A stretch of 8,931 nucleotides of DNA from Streptosporangiaceae bacterium (GCA_030040815.1 JASHSZ010000634.1:1-8931), one strand, 5' to 3'. Shown: positions 1 through 6,900, counted from the first letter of the stretch. The notes: generated from the letters alone by a model not told the origin. Numbers and translations are program-made.

Positions 1-120
1 GCGATTTACATCAGGCAACGTATCGGTAGCGTTATTGTGCCCGATCGAACTCTGTAGCAACCTCCCGCGCGGGGTTACGTCCCTGGTCCGGGCGAAATCG
101 CAGTACCTGAGCACGCCCTC

Positions 121-613
121 GTGCCTGATGTACGTCGCGGGCATGTGCCGGAAGTCCAGAGGGACCTTGCAGATAACATTGACCATGACATTCCGCATAC
201 AGCAGAGGGATTTGTTGACCAGACCGCTAGGGCTTTCGGAGAGTGGTTTCGTGAGAAGGGCGCGGTCCTCGCGGCACATGCGATAACGCCCGGCTTGGGC
301 GTAATGGTAGAAGCTGGAATGAGAGTTGTATCTTTGGCGAAGAGCGCGGCTGCGCTGGGCAGCGATGACCCAGACGTGATCGTTCCTGTCGGCCAGTTCA
401 TCCCTGGACTGGAATTCGAAATCAACGTGCCCCTGGCGGTGCCGACTGTCGACTCAAGAAGTACCCCTCAGGCTCGAGCTCGCGACACATGCATTGTCCC
501 TGTCCCGCAACGGTGACCGGACAAGGCTGACAGGTCTGCCCTGTCAGCAGGAATATTGGGGCGAGCGCGTGGCAATGCTGCCGAGCGATGTGGCTGGGAG
601 GGATGACCATTGA
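121..613 (+). pseudogene. Frameshifted hypothetical gene (first of an overlapping pair)
   Basis: I do not recognise a family. Frame 1 is open from 58 and has a GTG at 121. It reads as plausible protein (PHTAEGFVDQTARAFGEWF, then VIVPVGQFIPGLEFEINVPL) up to about 450, and then becomes a low-quality Arg/Ser-rich tail ending at 516. Frame 2 takes over at about 455-465 and reads VPLRLELATHALSLSRNGD followed by QQEYWGERVAMLPSDVAGRD, ending in DDH and TGA at 611-613. The simplest reading is one gene of about 164 codons broken by a net +1 shift near 450-465, by mutation or sequencing error. No good Shine-Dalgarno precedes GTG 121, so the start is uncertain. Codons are richer in A/T at third positions than in the downstream genes. 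The stop overlaps a TTG start (TTGA, 610-613), the usual sign of a translationally coupled pair. Confidence 0.45.
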
Positions 614-766
614 CCGAAGGCGAGCAACTGCAGACCATGATCGATGAGCTTCGACGCCTACGGAGCGGCTGCGAGCCTAAGAACAATCAGAATCCTCGCT
701 CATCGGTACCCAAACGCTGTGCCTGCTCTCCGCTGGATCATCGACGATCTTCAGGCCTCAAGTTGA
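610..766 (+). pseudogene. Frameshifted small hypothetical gene (second of the overlapping pair)
   Basis: Function is unknown. TTG 610 follows a GGGAGGG Shine-Dalgarno-like run (596-602) and overlaps the preceding stop by 4 nt. Frame 1 starts MTEGEQLQTMIDELRRLRS, a helical, charged start, but then degenerates into Arg/Pro/Ser-rich sequence. Frame 2 reads well from about 644 onward: a block ending LRTIRILAHRYPNAVPALRW, then IIDDLQASS and TGA at 764-766. A net +1 shift between about 645 and 675 would join them into a protein of about 52 residues. An alternative is that frame 2 is a separate 40-residue gene starting at ATG 644, but that ATG has no ribosome binding site of its own. The same kind of shift occurs in the gene before it, so both may be decaying together, or the assembly has errors here. 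Confidence 0.4.
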
Positions 767-941
767 CTGAGCCAGGAGTGCGGCAAGAGCGCTTGCTTAG
801 ACGTCTGGTGCAGGTCAGGCAACGGCGGCGAGGACGGCCAACACCGGTCCCCCGGCCCAGCTCAGAGGCCTTCAGGTACTGAATCTTGGCGCCGCCGAAC
901 GCGCCGCCCGGTCTGCCTGATCCGGGGGCGGACGTTCTCTC

Positions 942-971
942 TTGACAGTCCATTGGGGTGGGTGGGATAAG
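942..971 (+). promoter_or_regulatory. Sigma-70-type promoter for the DUF3303-like gene
   Basis: A perfect TTGACA (942-947) is followed after 18 nt by GATAAG (966-971), which matches TATAAT at four of six positions. The site lies about 75 nt upstream of the ATG at 1045 and is the only strong -35 seen in the 767-1041 gap. The rest of that gap shows no convincing gene on either strand. Confidence 0.5.
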
Positions 972-1044
972 ACTATTGGCGATGCGGTTTCTCCGTCGCG
1001 ACAACAGGATGATTGTTGGCACGCAGAACGGTTAGGGGAGAGTC

Positions 1045-1323
1045 ATGAAATTTGTAGTCATCAGTCGGCTGGCCCCAGGGGTGGAGAACTCTCGTAAGGC
1101 GCTCGAGGTGTATCTGAGGGCAGGCCTGCCGCAGGGGACGGAGGCGATCTACGCCGCCTCTGACGGTAAGACGTTCATTAACGTCCTCGAGAGCGACACT
1201 CCTGACATAGTGGCGTCCTACACCTATGCACCGTTCTTCGACGAGACCCGGGTCATTCCTGTGGTCGCAGTCGACGAGGCATGGCTGCAGTCGATCCAGA
1301 CCGCGCAAGCCAACTGGGACTGA
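1045..1323 (+). CDS. DUF3303-like small protein
   Basis: A 92-residue cytoplasmic protein with no signal peptide or membrane segment. The pattern is that of the DUF3303 family: an N-terminal beta strand (MKFVVISRLAPGVE), the central LPQGTEAIYAASDGKTFINV block, then the SYTYAPFFDETRVIPVV motif and a closing helix (EAWLQSIQTAQANWD). Length and motif order fit an intact ferredoxin-like alpha/beta domain. The biochemical role of the family is unknown to me. ATG 1045 is supported by an AGGGGAG Shine-Dalgarno at 1034-1040. A TTGACA/GATAAG promoter lies upstream, so the gene is probably transcribed alone. The next bases downstream are gene remnants, not an operon partner. Confidence 0.85.
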   Translation: MKFVVISRLAPGVENSRKALEVYLRAGLPQGTEAIYAASDGKTFINVLESDTPDIVASYTYAPFFDETRVIPVVAVDEAWLQSIQTAQANWD

Positions 1324-1397
1324 CCAGAGCACCAACTCCCGATGCGACCGTGCTGGCCGCAAGGCACGCGAGACCCTCCGGGTTTGCGGACCGGCTG

Positions 1398-1502
1398 TTA
1401 TCGGCCCGACAGTCGGCCCTCCTGGCCCTTCGGCGGCCGGATCAGCGCGGCGACGCTCCGGCCGACGAGGTCGCCAGCCTCGGCGTAGCGGATTGTCCGC
1501 AA
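1398..1502 (-). pseudogene. Tyrosine-recombinase (integrase) remnant
   Basis: On the minus strand a 34-codon stretch reads IRYAEAGDLVGRSVAALIRP followed by PKGQEGRLSGR and TAA. This resembles the end of the SAM-like core-binding domain and the linker to the catalytic domain of actinobacterial phage-type integrases, typically written as a helix, a GRNVAALV-like block, then a PKGQEGRPSK-like linker. Both sides are cut off: an in-frame TAG at 1509-1511 precedes it, and nothing resembling the catalytic domain with its R..HxxR..Y residues follows before the DUF3303-like gene. It is therefore a small dead fragment. It lies about 140 nt from a tRNA 3' fragment, which fits a past site-specific integration. 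The identification is by recalled motif pattern only. Confidence 0.5.
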
Positions 1503-1609
1503 CGCTGCCTAGCCTCGTCGAACTAGACCGAGTCGTCGCCATGCCCGCATCGAGCGCTCACCCATCGACGGTGAGCCGCAGTCCCGAGCCAACCGCCCGC
1601 TGCGGAAAG

Positions 1610-1626
1610 AAGGCCTGCCAGGCCTT
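1610..1626 (-). terminator. Hairpin terminator downstream of the tRNA fragment
   Basis: A perfect inverted repeat, AAGGCCT / gcc / AGGCCTT, is followed on the minus strand by CTTT. It lies 17 nt beyond the CCA end of the tRNA-like sequence, where a tRNA gene's intrinsic terminator normally sits. The U tract is short, as is common in high-GC bacteria. Confidence 0.5.
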
Positions 1627-1643
1627 TGATGCCCGGGCTCTTC

Positions 1644-1692
1644 TGGTGGAGCTGGGGGATTTGAACCCCTGACCCCCTCGATGCGAACGAGC
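1644..1692 (-). pseudogene. 3' half of a tRNA gene (Ala-CGC-like), probable attachment-site scar
   Basis: The minus strand reads from an anticodon-like arm (CTCG / TTCGCAT / CGAG, with CGC in the anticodon position), through a 5-nt variable loop and a T arm (AGGGG / TTCAAAT / CCCCC), to AGCTCCACCA. The order and spacing match tRNA-Ala. One base seems to be missing between the T stem and the acceptor strand, and the first T-stem pair is A-C. Upstream on the minus strand there is no D arm and no 5' acceptor strand, so this is not a working tRNA. A tRNA 3' half ending in CCA is the classic core left by a tyrosine-integrase element. Confidence 0.6.
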
Positions 1693-1795
1693 CCTGAATA
1701 GTTGCTGAAAAGCGCCCTGACGTGGCCTGACCTGGGCTTTTACACCTGTCTGGTAGTTCAATGTAGCCCGCCATTGCCGAATCCCCCTGTAACGT

Positions 1796-1816
1796 TTGGC
1801 TCCCCGTTGGCTCCCC
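1796..1816. repeat. Two direct copies of TTGGCTCCCC
   Basis: TTGGCTCCCC occurs at 1796-1805 and again at 1807-1816, separated by a single G, so the period is 11 nt. It lies about 105 nt from the tRNA-like fragment. Direct repeats beside an attachment core can be arm-type integrase sites, or they may encode a repeated C-terminal tail. I cannot tell which. Confidence 0.35.
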
Positions 1817-1983
1817 AAAGAGCGCTCTTTTGATCTTGTCACGCGACCCCGCGAGAGTCTGGTCGCTGGTTGCGCACGACGAAGTCCGCACCAGATTCGA
1901 GTCGCGCCGGCGCCATCGAGACGACTACTCCGGCCCTGTCTCGTCAACGGCCAAGCGGAGTTGGCTGGCACCAAGTTTGGCGC

Positions 1984-2016
1984 GCTCGCCGCGAGGCAAG
2001 GCGAGCTGCAGCTCGC
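1984..2016 (-). terminator. Overlapping palindromes just past the toxin stop
   Basis: Two symmetric structures lie immediately 3' of the toxin stop (2019-2021). One is a perfect 16-bp palindrome GCGAGCTGCAGCTCGC (2001-2016). The other is a 7-bp stem GCTCGCC/GGCGAGC with a 9-nt loop (1984-1990 with 2000-2006). They share bases and so are mutually exclusive. There is no U tract, but position and stability suit a hairpin terminator for the minus-strand toxin-antitoxin transcript. Confidence 0.4.
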
Positions 2017-2018
2017 AG

Positions 2019-2318
2019 CTATTGATAGATGTCGTGGTACCCGATGGCAAGCCAGGTCAGCACCGGCACGCCGTCGCTGTCCGGGCCAATCATGAACAGC
2101 GCCCGGCCGTCGGGGGCGGAGAAACTCCACGTCAGCGAGTAGACCTCCCCGATCTTGTGGATGCGCAGCCGAGTCGGCCAGGCAGCCGTGCCGCGGTGCG
2201 CGCCGGCCGCGAGCGCGGGAATCAGATGACCGCGGACAGCATCAGTGAACAGCTTGCGATGTTCTCGGGGCAGCTTGGCCAGCGCCGAATCAAACCCGGC
2301 GGTGGTTCGGTACCTCAC
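2019..2318 (-). CDS. ParE/RelE-type toxin of a type II toxin-antitoxin pair
   Basis: A 99-residue basic protein starting at GTG 2318. The start overlaps the antitoxin stop by four bases (GTGA), typical of coupled type II modules. The sequence fits the compact RelE/ParE fold: an N-terminal strand and helices (GFDSALAKLPREHRKLFTDAV), a middle Arg-rich strand (WPTRLRIHKIGEVYSLTWSF), then PDGRALFMIG and a C-terminal strand WLAIGYHDIYQ. By family such toxins are either ribosome-dependent mRNA interferases or gyrase poisons. I cannot choose between them from sequence alone, since no decisive catalytic set is evident. The gene directly follows a Phd/YefM antitoxin and is probably regulated with it. 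It appears complete. Confidence 0.72.
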   Translation of the reverse strand: MRYRTTAGFDSALAKLPREHRKLFTDAVRGHLIPALAAGAHRGTAAWPTRLRIHKIGEVYSLTWSFSAPDGRALFMIGPDSDGVPVLTWLAIGYHDIYQ

Positions 2319-2620
2319 CCTCCGGACTCGTCATGGATGGCCTCGATGTGCCGGAGGAACTCCTTCTCGTCGGCAAACGTCCGGGCGCGGCCTTCGGCAA
2401 GGTCGGCTTCGGCCTGCCGGAGCTTGTCCTGCCAGGCGGGGCTGTAGACCCAGGCGTCTTCCTCTGGCACGATGCGGGCAAGCCGACGGCCATCACGCAC
2501 GAGCACGGTGGTGACATGACCGTAGGCAGCCATGTTGACCAGCTCCGGGAGGTGCTTGCGGGCTTCGGTCGTGGTCATTTCCTGGACCTCGTACGGCAGC
2601 GGCACGGCGTTCTCACTCAT
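2315..2620 (-). CDS. Phd/YefM-family antitoxin
   Basis: A 101-residue antitoxin. The N-terminal half has the Phd/YefM DNA-binding domain signature, beginning MTTTEARKHLPELVNMA and continuing VTTVLVRDGRRLARIVPEED, with the strand-turn-strand that ends in ARIVP. The C-terminal half, from SPAWQDKLRQAEADL to KEFLRHIEAI, is charged and helical and should wrap the toxin. I chose ATG 2620 rather than GTG 2638 because a TACACT hexamer ends exactly 6 nt before it, placing transcription start at the ATG (a leaderless mRNA), and because no ribosome binding site precedes either codon. A 13-bp palindrome overlaps the hexamer, as expected for self-repression. The toxin start overlaps its stop. Confidence 0.82.
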   Translation of the reverse strand: MSENAVPLPYEVQEMTTTEARKHLPELVNMAAYGHVTTVLVRDGRRLARIVPEEDAWVYSPAWQDKLRQAEADLAEGRARTFADEKEFLRHIEAIHDESGG

Positions 2621-2626
2621 GTCCCT

Positions 2627-2642
2627 AGTGTACGTCACGTAC
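2627..2642 (-). promoter_or_regulatory. Leaderless -10 and operator palindrome of the antitoxin gene
   Basis: On the minus strand TACACT (2632-2627) lies 6 nt before ATG 2620, the layout of actinobacterial leaderless promoters. The perfect palindrome GTACGTCACGTAC (2630-2642, odd centre) overlaps the first half of this hexamer. A Phd-type antitoxin bound there would block RNA polymerase. No clear -35 is visible. Confidence 0.5.
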
Positions 2643-2752
2643 GTAGCGAGTGTGCGGCATCAGTCCGTTGGTTCCGCCCTGCTCGGCGGCGCGTAGGTGG
2701 GTGGATCTCGTAGCGGGCGCGCATCGCCGGTTGCCATTGCGTCCCGCCGGCA

Positions 2753-3208
2753 CTATCGGCGCACTAGGTCCTGCCACCTGCGGCCGGTCCGCACGCTCTC
2801 CGGCCGGTCGGCCGTGATGTCCGACCCAGGCAGCGCGAACTCGTCTTTTACCTTGACCAGCACCCACCGCTGCTCGCCGGTGCGGGTCAGGCCAAAACCG
2901 CCGCACAGCTTCCGCCCGTGCAGGACAACGGACATGTGGCCGGGATCATCACGACCGATATCTGCCCGGCCCTCGTCCCATATGATCACCACGCCGGTGC
3001 CGCGCCGCGAGCCTTCGTGCACGCCCTCAAAGTCGCCAGCCGACAGCTCATGATCCTCAACCGGCACGGCCAGCCGGCGGATCGCCGAGTCCATCGACGG
3101 GCCCTTCGGGACCGCCCATGACCGAAGCACGCCGCCCGCAAGGATCCGCAGGTCGTAGTGCAGCCGGGTAGCGTCGTGCAGTTGCACCACGAACCGGGAC
3201 GGGGTCAC
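2753..3208 (-). CDS. Stand-alone LigD-type 3'-phosphoesterase
   Basis: A 151-residue protein matching the phosphoesterase module of DNA ligase D, which trims 3'-phosphate or 3'-ribonucleotide ends during non-homologous end joining. Visible motifs are FVVQLHDATRLHYDLRI (residues 6-22), WAVPKGPS (31-38), VEDHELSAGDFEG (50-62), GTGVVIIWDEG, HGRKLCGGFGL and RWVLVKVKD. H11, H17, D19, R21, R45 and H53 line up by spacing with the metal and phosphate ligands I recall from Pseudomonas LigD (H42, H48, D50, R52, R76, H84), while the position of Y88 is Ala. There is no ligase or primase domain and no Ku gene in the window. GTG 3208 is the only start after an in-frame TAA at 3218-3220, so the short N-terminus is real as sequenced. 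The toxin-antitoxin pair follows on the same strand after 132 nt. Confidence 0.85.
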   Translation of the reverse strand: MTPSRFVVQLHDATRLHYDLRILAGGVLRSWAVPKGPSMDSAIRRLAVPVEDHELSAGDFEGVHEGSRRGTGVVIIWDEGRADIGRDDPGHMSVVLHGRKLCGGFGLTRTGEQRWVLVKVKDEFALPGSDITADRPESVRTGRRWQDLVRR

Positions 3209-3214
3209 GACGCG

Positions 3215-3220
3215 ACGTTA
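3215..3220 (-). promoter_or_regulatory. Leaderless -10 hexamer of the phosphoesterase gene
   Basis: On the minus strand TAACGT (TAnnnT class) ends 6 nt before GTG 3208, and no Shine-Dalgarno is present. The spacing is identical to that of the two antitoxin genes in this window. The TAA of this hexamer is also the in-frame stop that limits the start codon. Confidence 0.4.
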
Positions 3221-3307
3221 CCGCCAGCCCCGGCCCGCCGCGGCAGGTGCGGACAGGTCGAGGTCGTCCGCTTCGGGCATGGCGTTCCCGTCGCGCATGA
3301 CGCCGCC

Positions 3308-3863
3308 GTGGGCGGCGGAGCGTTATGCGGGCTCAGCCAGCGCCGGGCCGGCAGCAACGAGCCGCCCGACCACGTTCACCGGTCGCCGACGCTGCAGGAG
3401 GCGCGGGCGCTCGCGCACCCGATCCGGGTCCGGGCCCTGCGGATGTGCCTGGATCAGGCCAGGACCAACTCCGAGCTGGCGGCGGCGCTCGGCCAGCGGC
3501 CGGGCACCATGCTGTATCACGTCCGGACGCTGCTGCGGACCGGTTTCCTGGCCGAGGAGCCGTCCCGGCCGGGCCTGCGCGGCACGGTCGAGAAGCCGTA
3601 CCGGGCGACCGGCAAGTCGGCCCGGCTCGACCACGCGATAACCGGCGAGGGCAACTCGCTGCTGCGGGCCTCTCTTCGAGGCGGTCGCGCACGAGGTCGA
3701 CGAGGCCGGGCCCGACTCGGTTCTGGAGGGCACGCGGATGGCTTTGTGGCTACAGCCCGACGAGCTTGCCGAACTCATGACCAGGGTCCGCGCGCTGACT
3801 GGCGCGCTGCTGACCATCGACGAGTACCTCGCCGAGGAGCCCGCGGCCGACGCCGATCCGTAG
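3308..3863 (+). pseudogene. ArsR-type winged-helix regulator with a frameshift
   Basis: A transcription regulator that would bind DNA as a dimer. The winged-helix part is clear: ARALAHPIRVRALRMCLDQ (first helices), TNSELAAALGQRPGTMLYHV (helix-turn-helix), then RTLLRTGFLAEE and KPYRATGKS (wing). Frame 2 then runs into Arg/Gly-rich nonsense after about 3670. Frame 3 from 3672 continues sensibly as LFEAVAHEVDEAGPDSVLEG, then MALWLQPDELAELMTRVRAL, and ends at TAG 3861-3863. A net +1 change in the TCTCTT run at 3671-3676 explains both, giving about 185 residues if repaired. GTG 3308 is the only in-frame start close to the homologous part and has no Shine-Dalgarno, so the start is weak. It is divergent from the phosphoesterase. 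It could be a true pseudogene or one sequencing error. Confidence 0.7.
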
Positions 3864-3908
3864 GCGCTGCTGCTCGTCGTGCACCGGCGCGCCTGCTGAG
3901 ACACCCTG

Positions 3909-6900
3909 CTAGGTGACGGTCAGGGTGAACGCCTCGGTGGCGGTGCCGACGGCGTTCTTGGCGGTGATGACCAGCGTGTAGGTGCCGGCCTTGGTCGGGG
4001 TCCCGGACAGGGTGGCCGTGCCGGTTCCGCCGGCGAAGGTCAGGCCAGGCACGCTGCCGGTATGGGTGATGGCGGGCAGCGGGTAGCCGGTCGCGGTGAA
4101 GGTGAAGGTGAATGCCTGCCCCGGCGGGGCTGACGCTGTGGTGGCGCTGGTGATCGTCGGTACCTGGTCGACCGTGAGGGTGAACGTCTGGGTGCCGGAT
4201 CCCAGCGAGTTGGTCGCGGCCAGGGTCAGGGTGTAAACGGCGCCCTGGCCGGCCGCCGGGGTGCCGGCCAGCGTCGCCGTCCCGTTGCCGTTGTCGGTCC
4301 AGGTCAGCCCCTGCGGCAGCGTGCCGGCCTCGGTCATCGCTGGCGCCGGCGTCCCGGTGGCGCTGACCGTGAAGCTGAAGCCGGCCCCGGCCGTCGCCGT
4401 GGCGCTGGTGCCGGTCGTGATCGCCGGCGTCGCGTCGACCGTCAGCACGAAGGCTTGGGTGACGGTGCCCGCGGTGTTCTTCGCGGTGAGCGTGATCGGG
4501 TAGCTGCCCCCGCCTGCCGCGGTCGGGGTGCCGGACAGGGTAGCGGTGCCGTTCCCGTTGTTGGTGAAGGTGATGCCGGCCGGCAGGGTCCCGGTGTGCG
4601 TCACGTTCGTGGTGTAGGTGGTCGGGCTGCCGGTGGTGGTGACCGTAAGGCTTGTCGCCGTGCCCACGGTCGCGTTGGCCGTGGCGGCGCTGGTGAAGGC
4701 CGGCACCGACTCCGTGCCTGCGGCTGCCTTGACGGTGAGCGTGATCGTCTGGCTCGTGGTGCCAGCAGAACTCGCTGCGGTCAGCGCGATCGTGTAGGTC
4801 CCCGGCGCGGCCGTTCCCGATAGCGTGCCCGTCCCGTTCTTGTTGTCGGCGAAGGTCAGCCCGCTGGGCAGCGTGCCAGTGCTCAGCGCCGGCGTGGGAT
4901 AGCCGGTGGTTGTGACCAGGTAGCTGAACGCCGTGCCCGCGGTCTCGGTGACGGTTGCGGCGCTGCTGATCGCCGGGGCCGCGGTCACGGTGAGGGTGAA
5001 GCCCTGGCTGGCCGTTCCGGCCGCGTTCTTCGCCGTGAAGGTGATCGGGTAAGCGCCGTGCGCGGCCGAAGTCGCGACGCCCGCCAGTGTGGCCGTGCCG
5101 CTGGCGCCGGCAGTGAAGGTAATGCCGGGCGGCAGCGCGCCGGTGTGCGTCAGCGTTGGCGTCGGCGTTCCGGTCGCGCTGACAGTGAAGCTGAACACTG
5201 CGCCACTGCTGACACTGGCGGTGCTCGCGCTGGTAATCGCCGGAGCCTGGGTGACGGTCAGGACGAAGGACTGGGTGACAGCCGCGGCGAGTCCGTTGGA
5301 GGCGGTCAGCGTGACCATGTAAGTGCCGCCCGCGCTCGCGGCCGGGGTTCCAGAGAGGGTGGCTGTGCCGTTCCCGTTGCTGGTGAAAGTCACCCCGGCC
5401 GGCAGCGGGCCGGCCTCGCTGATGGCCGGCGTCGGGGAGCCGGTCGCGGTGACGGTGAACAGCCCGGAGGTGCCGCCGGTGAAGGTCGCGGCAGCCGCGC
5501 TAGTGATCACCGTCGCCTGGTAGACCGTGATAGCCTGCTGGACCTGCGGGGCAGGCAGGTAGTTGGCATTGCCGGCCTGGTTGGCGTCGATGACGCAGCT
5601 GCCGGCAGCGGTGTAGCTGACCACGTCGCCGGACAGCGAGCACACGCCGGAGCCGGAGGACGAGTCCACCGTCAACACGACCGGGTTGCCGGACTCGCCG
5701 CCGGTCGGGGTTAGGGTCGCCGACTGGCCGACAGTGCCGGTGGCCGGGGCGGTGACGATGATCGACTGCGGGCCCGGCTGGATGGTGATGGTTCCGTTGT
5801 AGACGCCGGAGGCGCCGCCGGGACCGTAGACGGTCGCGGTGAAGGAGAAGGTGCCGGTGGTGTTGGGCGTGCCGGCGATCAGGCCGCTCTCGGTGAGCTC
5901 CAGGCCGGGCGGCAGGCCCAGGTTGCCTAGGTCCTGCCAGTCCAGCAGGTTGCCGTCGCCGGTGGCGGTGAGCTGCTGGTCGTAGGTCTCCCCGGTGTAG
6001 CCGTCGGGCAGGCTGGCCGGCCCGGTCTCCAGCGCGACCGTGATGGTGAATGACTGGGTCAGGGAGTACGGCGGGCTCTCGGAGTCGGTGACGGTGACCG
6101 GCACGGTGAACAATCCCGCGGCGGTCGGGGTGCCCTCCAGCATGCCGGCGGCGGACAGGCTCAGCCCGGCCGGCAGGTCGCTGGCCGGGGCGGAGAACGT
6201 GTACGGGCCCACGCCGCCCGAGGCGGTCAGCGGGTAACTGTAGGCAGAGCCGACCAGGCCGCCGGGCGGGCTGCCCGACACCGACAGGCCCGGCTCGACC
6301 ATGATGGACTGCTGCACTTGCGGCGCGGCTGTGTAGTCGGCGTTGCCGGCCTGGTTGGCGTCGATCACGCAGCTGCCCGCGGCCGTGTAGTTCACCGTTG
6401 TCCCGTTGGTGCCGGACACGTTGCAGACACCGTTGCCGGAGGAGGAGTCGACCGAGAAGACGACGGGGTTGCCGGACCCGCCGCCGGTTGCGGTCAGCGT
6501 CGCCGACCCGCTGATGGTTCCGTTGGCGGGGGCGGTGAAGCTGATCGACTGGGAGGCCGGACTGACAGTGATGGTTTGCTGGACCTGGGGCGCGGCCGAG
6601 TAGCCGGCGTTGCCGGCCTGGTTGGCATCGATCACGCAGGCGCCGGCGGCCAGGTAGCTGACGGTGCTGCCGTTGGTGCCGGACACGCTGCAGACCCCAT
6701 TGCCGGAGGTGGAGTCGACGGTGAAGACGACGGGGTTGCCGGACCCGCCGCCGGTCGCGGTAAGCGTCGCCGACCCGCCGACGGTGCCGGTGGCGGGCGC
6801 GGTGAAGCTGATCGACTGGGACTGCAGCGGCGGCGGGAATGACACGGGGTACATGTCCTGGGTCTGGTCGGACACGACGTAGGCGATGCCGGACCAGGGG

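Noticed and set aside
1..57. Possible C-terminal end of an upstream gene (frame 1, AIYIRQRIGSVIVPDRTL, then TAG)
   Set aside because: Eighteen codons are too few to tell coding from chance at the window edge.
738..1022. Minus-strand open frame including KIQYLKASELGRGTGVG
   Set aside because: Only a short stretch looks protein-like. There is no recognised family or start signal, and it covers the promoter of the DUF3303-like gene.
973..1542. Long minus-strand open frame opposite the DUF3303-like gene
   Set aside because: It overlaps a clear gene with promoter and Shine-Dalgarno, and is Arg/Pro-rich without family pattern. Only the separate-frame integrase fragment inside it reads as real.
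1690..1890. Minus-strand tail reading ALWGANGEPNVTGG, possibly an integrase C-terminus ending at the att site
   Set aside because: The position would suit an integrase end, but no integrase motif (HxxR, Tyr) is found upstream, so I cannot support it.
1830..2447. Plus-strand open frame of ~205 codons
   Set aside because: It lies antisense to the toxin and antitoxin genes, which have clear family motifs. The product is low-complexity Arg/Ser sequence.
3325..3780. Plus-strand open frame starting at ATG 3325 as the regulator
   Set aside because: It is in a different frame from the winged-helix motif and gives Ala/Arg/Pro-rich nonsense.
5522..6819. Repeated short blocks resembling a CRISPR array
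   Set aside because: The repeats are ~255 bp in-frame protein modules, not 25-40 bp repeats with unique spacers, and the coding frame is continuous.
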